DNA from: Cyanophora paradoxa
Taxonomy: Eukaryota > Glaucocystophyceae > Cyanophorales > Cyanophoraceae
Length of the DNA: 64,000 nt
Direction of reading: 5' to 3'
Assembly: GCA_004431415.1 (NCBI GenBank)
Contig: QPMI01000395.1
Coordinates: forward strand, 372,001 to 436,000
Part shown: positions 61,701 to 64,000 of the stretch, piece by piece
Layout of the letters: each line of letters starts with the position of its first letter
Numbering within the stretch: the first letter of the stretch is position 1
Notes under the pieces: generated by a model
What the model was told of the DNA's origin: nothing
The model's database searches: none
The model's input: only the letters and a program-made list of their open reading frames with translations
Position numbers and translations under genes: made by a program

Positions 61701-64000
61701 GCAGCGGTCCCAGCGGTTCGGCCCGTTGGGGATCCCCTTGCAGTCCGCGCAGGACCGGTTGACGAGCGGGCTGCTCCCGAGCAGGCAGACGCCGCAGGCA
61801 TCCACGATGTAGCCGCTGGCGGCAGGGCACTCCACGCCCGCGATGCCCGCGTCCGACAGGCGTACGGCGGGGGCGAAGCAGCCGACCGATGGCGTCCTCG
61901 CCGAGAACTGGAGCGAGTAGTTCGCGGCGGAACCGACCTCGGTAACGGCTGCTGAACTGATGTTGCCGTACGTCTTCATGGTCGGGTTGCTGGCGGGTGG
62001 GTCAGAAGTGGGCAATTGTTTGCTGCACTCAAAGCCCGAAGGCACGCACTAGGATACGAGGTCGAGAACGACGAACTTGCTGTCCATGCGGTGGAGATAC
62101 GAGAAAATGTTGACCATGAACGAGTACACCGACGGCGACGGGACGCAGAACTGAGGAAATGAAACGTCATCGAAATGAACGAGGGCTAGCCCTGCGCGGC
62201 TGCTGCAGGGCGCACCGGCTCTCCGACGGCCTGGCCGATGGAGATACCCTTCGAGTTCCTGATCACACACGTCTGGTTGATGTTGAGGTCTGTGCTGTTG
62301 AGGCAGAGACCTGCGAAGACACGAGCTTGAGCAAGTACAAGCGCACAAGATCGAGCGCTCGGGGCGCATGAAATGAAACGGACCGCAGAAGTCGGGCACG
62401 AGGCCAGCCGTGCACTCGCTGACGGCGAGGGTAAAGTTGATGGCTTGGGACTCGCGGAACGGGTCGTTGCTCGACAGATTCAGATGCAGTTCCTGGTACT
62501 CAGATGCGCGCCGACTGCTCATCGAAACCGCGTAGGTCGCCGTCTGTCCCGGCGCGACCGTTTGCGTCGTCGTCGCGCCCACGCCGGCGATGACGAGCCA
62601 CGAGGCCCCGTTGTAGGGGTTCTGGCTGGCGGCCGAAAGGCTCCAAGTCAGGTCCCGGTTGCCCTGGTTGGACACCGACAGGACGGTGCTGAAGGACTCC
62701 CCTCGGACAAGGCTCGCGCTGAAGCCGGTGCGCGTCATGGCGAAGACTGGCGTCCGCACGGTGAGTCTGGGCGCTAGCGTGTAGTTGCCACGGAAGCTGT
62801 TGCCGTAGACGACCAGCCCCGCAACGTTCACTCCGACCTTTTCCGGGGCGCCGTTGGCGGAGAACATGAACTCCACCAAGACGGATCCGTTTGCGGTGGG
62901 TGGCAGCGTGCAGCCATGGGTGGTGCAGGCGCCGGTCGAGCCCTGAATCGCGTAGGCCATCCAGGGCGGCCGAGTCGCCGTGTCGAAGGCGAACGTCAGC
63001 TCACCGTCTCCGGTGTTCGAGAATGCGACGGCTTGGCTGTCGACGCCGTCTGGGTAGGGCAGGGCGAGCGTCTGGAGGCGTGGCACGTCCTGCACGGAAA
63101 GGATGCCGCGCTGCACGGTGAAGGTGTAGGTGACCGACAGAGTCACGGGAGTCACGGAGCCGGCAGAGGCGTAAGCGTTCGTCGAAATCTGCACAACGGT
63201 GGAAACGCTGCTGACGCTGCCCGTGTGGATGCTCTGGAGCTCGACGTGGACGCTGTCGGAGGCGCCGGCTGGGACCGAATCGTTGGCCGTCCTGCTCAGC
63301 GAGAGCCACGGCGGGAGGGCGGACGAGAGGCGCCAGGAGAGGACGCCGTCGCCGGCCTCGTTCGAGATCGTGAGCGTGGTTGAATTTGCCGCCGGCCAGA
63401 GCGTGACGAACGACGCCGAGCTGCCTGCCGGCTGCGCAATGGCAGCCGCCGCGCGGAGCACCGTGACGGTGAGGGCGACGCTCGTGTTCACGACGGGACG
63501 CCGGACGAATGTGACCGTCGCATTGCGATTCGTCAAGCCGAACGGCAGCTTTGAGCTTTCCGCCGCGACGAGGAGCGTAACATTTGCATTTACGGCAATC
63601 GCTGGGAAGTCGAGAGCACCGACGCCCACAAAGCCCGTCGGAAGGATGAGGCGGCCGTCGGAAGTGCTGGCGTCACCCACGTTCCTGATCGTGACCTCCA
63701 TGGGCACCGACGTGGCAGGGTACTGGACGGAGCCAAACTGGATCGGCGAGGCGACGGAGGCAACGGGCGTGTAGAAGCGAACGGAGACGTTCACAGAGAA
63801 GGACGTAGAGTCTCCGAGGGTAGCCCTCAGGCTGTTGCCACCTCCGATGGTCGCCACAGGCGGTCCGTCAGAGGTCTGATTGGACTGCAGAGCCGTGACC
63901 CGCACGAGCCGTGTCCCCTGCGGAGCGATCTCCAGAGATGTAATTACAGTACCCGTGACCGGGTCATTCAGGCGGATCCAGGACGGCATCGTAGGCGTCC
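49089..64000 (-). CDS. Giant single-pass surface protein with IPT, filamin, REJ, EGF and GPS-like domains (5' end outside window)
   Basis: Thirty exons join with consistent phases into about 4,400 residues ending at TAG 49089-49091. Exon bounds (minus): 64000-62384, 62310-62216, 62150-62115, 62048-61599, 61555-61522, 61460-60652, 60590-60539, 60482-60424, 60370-60154, 60116-59499, 59446-59186, 59131-58511, 58451-56700, 56640-56346, 56289-56225, 56188-55917, 55863-55500, 55428-55055, 54989-54433, 54352-54238, 54172-53998, 53939-53708, 53654-52879, 52827-52469, 52385-52265, 52199-51888, 51824-51427, 51371-50675, 50613-50188, 50131-49089. All 29 introns are 36-83 nt and GT-AG; GTGCGC is the commonest donor. 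Many NxS/T sites and the membrane span support a cell-surface location. REJ proteins serve in gamete recognition or as polycystin relatives; that role is inferred. Smallest exons and the join at 62114 are the least certain. Confidence 0.8.
50675..52690 (-). other. Domain block: second IPT/TIG group
   Basis: Downstream of the GPS-like motif come APAVVSVSPKMCALTLSSCT with VTVTGTSLF, a VSPVAIVSGTTVLVAVANF domain, TYTLSRPNANPVDPGVATDI, a Thr/Pro linker, and VASVVPRGGPVAGGTAVTVK plus a final one near 50900. These lie between REJ/GPS and the membrane, which is not the usual polycystin order. Confidence 0.65.
52690..53939 (-). other. Domain block: EGF-like module and degenerate GPS-like motif
   Basis: 53939-53830 codes for CSGQGSCSGRPDFKCICNGN with FSGVRC, an EGF-like set of six Cys. 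A globular region of about 250 residues follows (GAIN-like by position), and then, across the intron at 52878-52828, CKYYLENTPMAGWAEDAAK and later TCRATAFAAFAV. A GPS has C-x-Y/F-W...W...C...C-x-H-x-T-x-F-A-x-x; Trp and the last TxFAxF are kept but the cleavage HL-T/S is not, so autoproteolysis is unlikely. Confidence 0.45.
54238..56640 (-). other. Domain block: REJ (receptor for egg jelly) region
   Basis: Begins with a module ARSPSIASARFTSTGSAIVV...GADSSCEW, the type that precedes REJ in protist proteins. It continues with Cys-containing PKD-like segments (CEDIFLQAISENRRLTYFWK; CEDSADDLTFKWEV; FEYSWTCLDEGTGLPC) and ARPPEGGKVSVNATSGYELD followed by PLTYEYRF, which is the PPxGGxxxVxPxxGxAL...PLxYxF pattern of REJ domains. 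Confidence 0.7.
56700..58451 (-). other. Domain block: filamin-type Ig repeats
   Basis: One 1752-base exon codes for four or five repeats with the filamin signature: D-x-x-GN (MDTYGNLAP, RDADGNNVT, RDQYGNARD, RDRYGNARK), a SGTYTVKIAAW or AGTHALHVSLGG-type strand, and GSPFSLVV at the end of the first. Lack of introns inside this block contrasts with the rest of the gene. Confidence 0.75.
58511..60590 (-). other. Domain block: first IPT/TIG group
   Basis: At least four domains open with the IPT pattern P-x-I/V-x-S-I/V-x-P...G-G-x-x-V-T-I/V-x-G-x-x-F: DPVIASLSPRFVPLGSSSVI with ITGSNI (60482-60154), ASITPPSGPVAGGTTVSI (60116), VSVIPAAAPARGGSVVTVTG with SNF (59446) and VRPSQGLAGASAATAVTVAG with SNF (59131-58511). 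Introns fall at equivalent places, close to domain borders. Confidence 0.75.
61440..62310 (-). other. Domain block: Cys-rich DxCGxC modules
   Basis: After splicing, the protein has VDACGVC, WDRCGKC, LDECRVCGGDNSTCTGC and DPCGRCGGDRDGSSC, at least four related Cys modules with Gly-Asp turns (calcium-binding look, as in the D-x-CGVCGG motif common in algal and bacterial surface proteins). One module is split by the intron at 61521-61461, and joining restores its CGGDN motif, which supports the exon model. Confidence 0.65.
62384..64000 (-). other. Domain block: N-terminal Ig-like modules of the giant protein
   Basis: Four or five beta-rich modules of about 100-110 residues with FSNTGDGELTFAF, VSNQGNRDLTWSL and IRNVGDASTSDGR phrases. 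This is the xNxGxxxL pattern shared by ASPM/SPD-2/Hydin-type and BACON-like domains. They lie at the N-terminal side of everything else in the window. Many Asn-x-Ser/Thr sites agree with an extracellular position. The family name is tentative. Confidence 0.5.

Overview
The window is nuclear DNA of a GC-rich eukaryote, most likely a flagellated unicellular alga or related protist. Protein genes are split by many 36-83 nt introns with AG acceptors. Two gypsy/LINE-type retroelements, SINEs and MITEs crowd the space between genes. One gene encodes a QRICH2/DUF4795-like (flagellar-type) protein, and another a giant REJ/IPT/filamin cell-surface protein. Several introns need a GC donor. High GC, GC-AG introns and heavy repeat load together fit a haptophyte such as the Emiliania lineage, but a pelagophyte or another GC-rich protist is not excluded; this is inference.

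Layout. 1-12486: a gypsy-type LTR retrotransposon on the + strand (Gag zinc knuckles, a large unassigned ORF, RT, RNase H, integrase with a GPY/F tail), frameshifted, with an unusual array of hairpins in its 3' region. 12486-16232: the 5' half of a LINE on the - strand (ORF1, endonuclease, start of RT), cut where the gypsy element ends and carrying a SINE with a target-site duplication. 16356-21206: Helitron-like ends, a 141-bp minisatellite and a 78-bp tandem repeat. 21325-21642: an AT-rich broken reading frame of foreign composition. 21835-27750: a second LINE on the + strand, split inside its RT by a 963-bp insertion, ending in a Pro-rich tail and poly(A).

28602-38540 holds two head-to-head multi-exon genes: an unrecognised helical protein on the - strand and the QRICH2-like coiled-coil protein on the + strand. 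Their introns use G|GTACCCC or GC donors and long poly-C tracts. 39323-39530 is a tRNA-like SINE whose tail matches the LINE 3' end. 40117-41500 is a small unrecognised - strand gene. 41600-48600 is gene-poor and filled with MITEs, LINE scraps and simple repeats.

49089-64000 (- strand, 5' end outside the window) is one gene for which a 30-exon, phase-consistent model could be built by hand. It encodes about 4,400 residues: Ig-like modules, Cys-rich modules, IPT/TIG domains, filamin-type repeats, a REJ region, an EGF-like module, a degenerate GPS-like motif, more IPT domains, one membrane span and a cytoplasmic tail. Retroelement genes act only in their own mobilisation; the QRICH2-like and REJ-like genes suggest flagellum and cell-surface functions.
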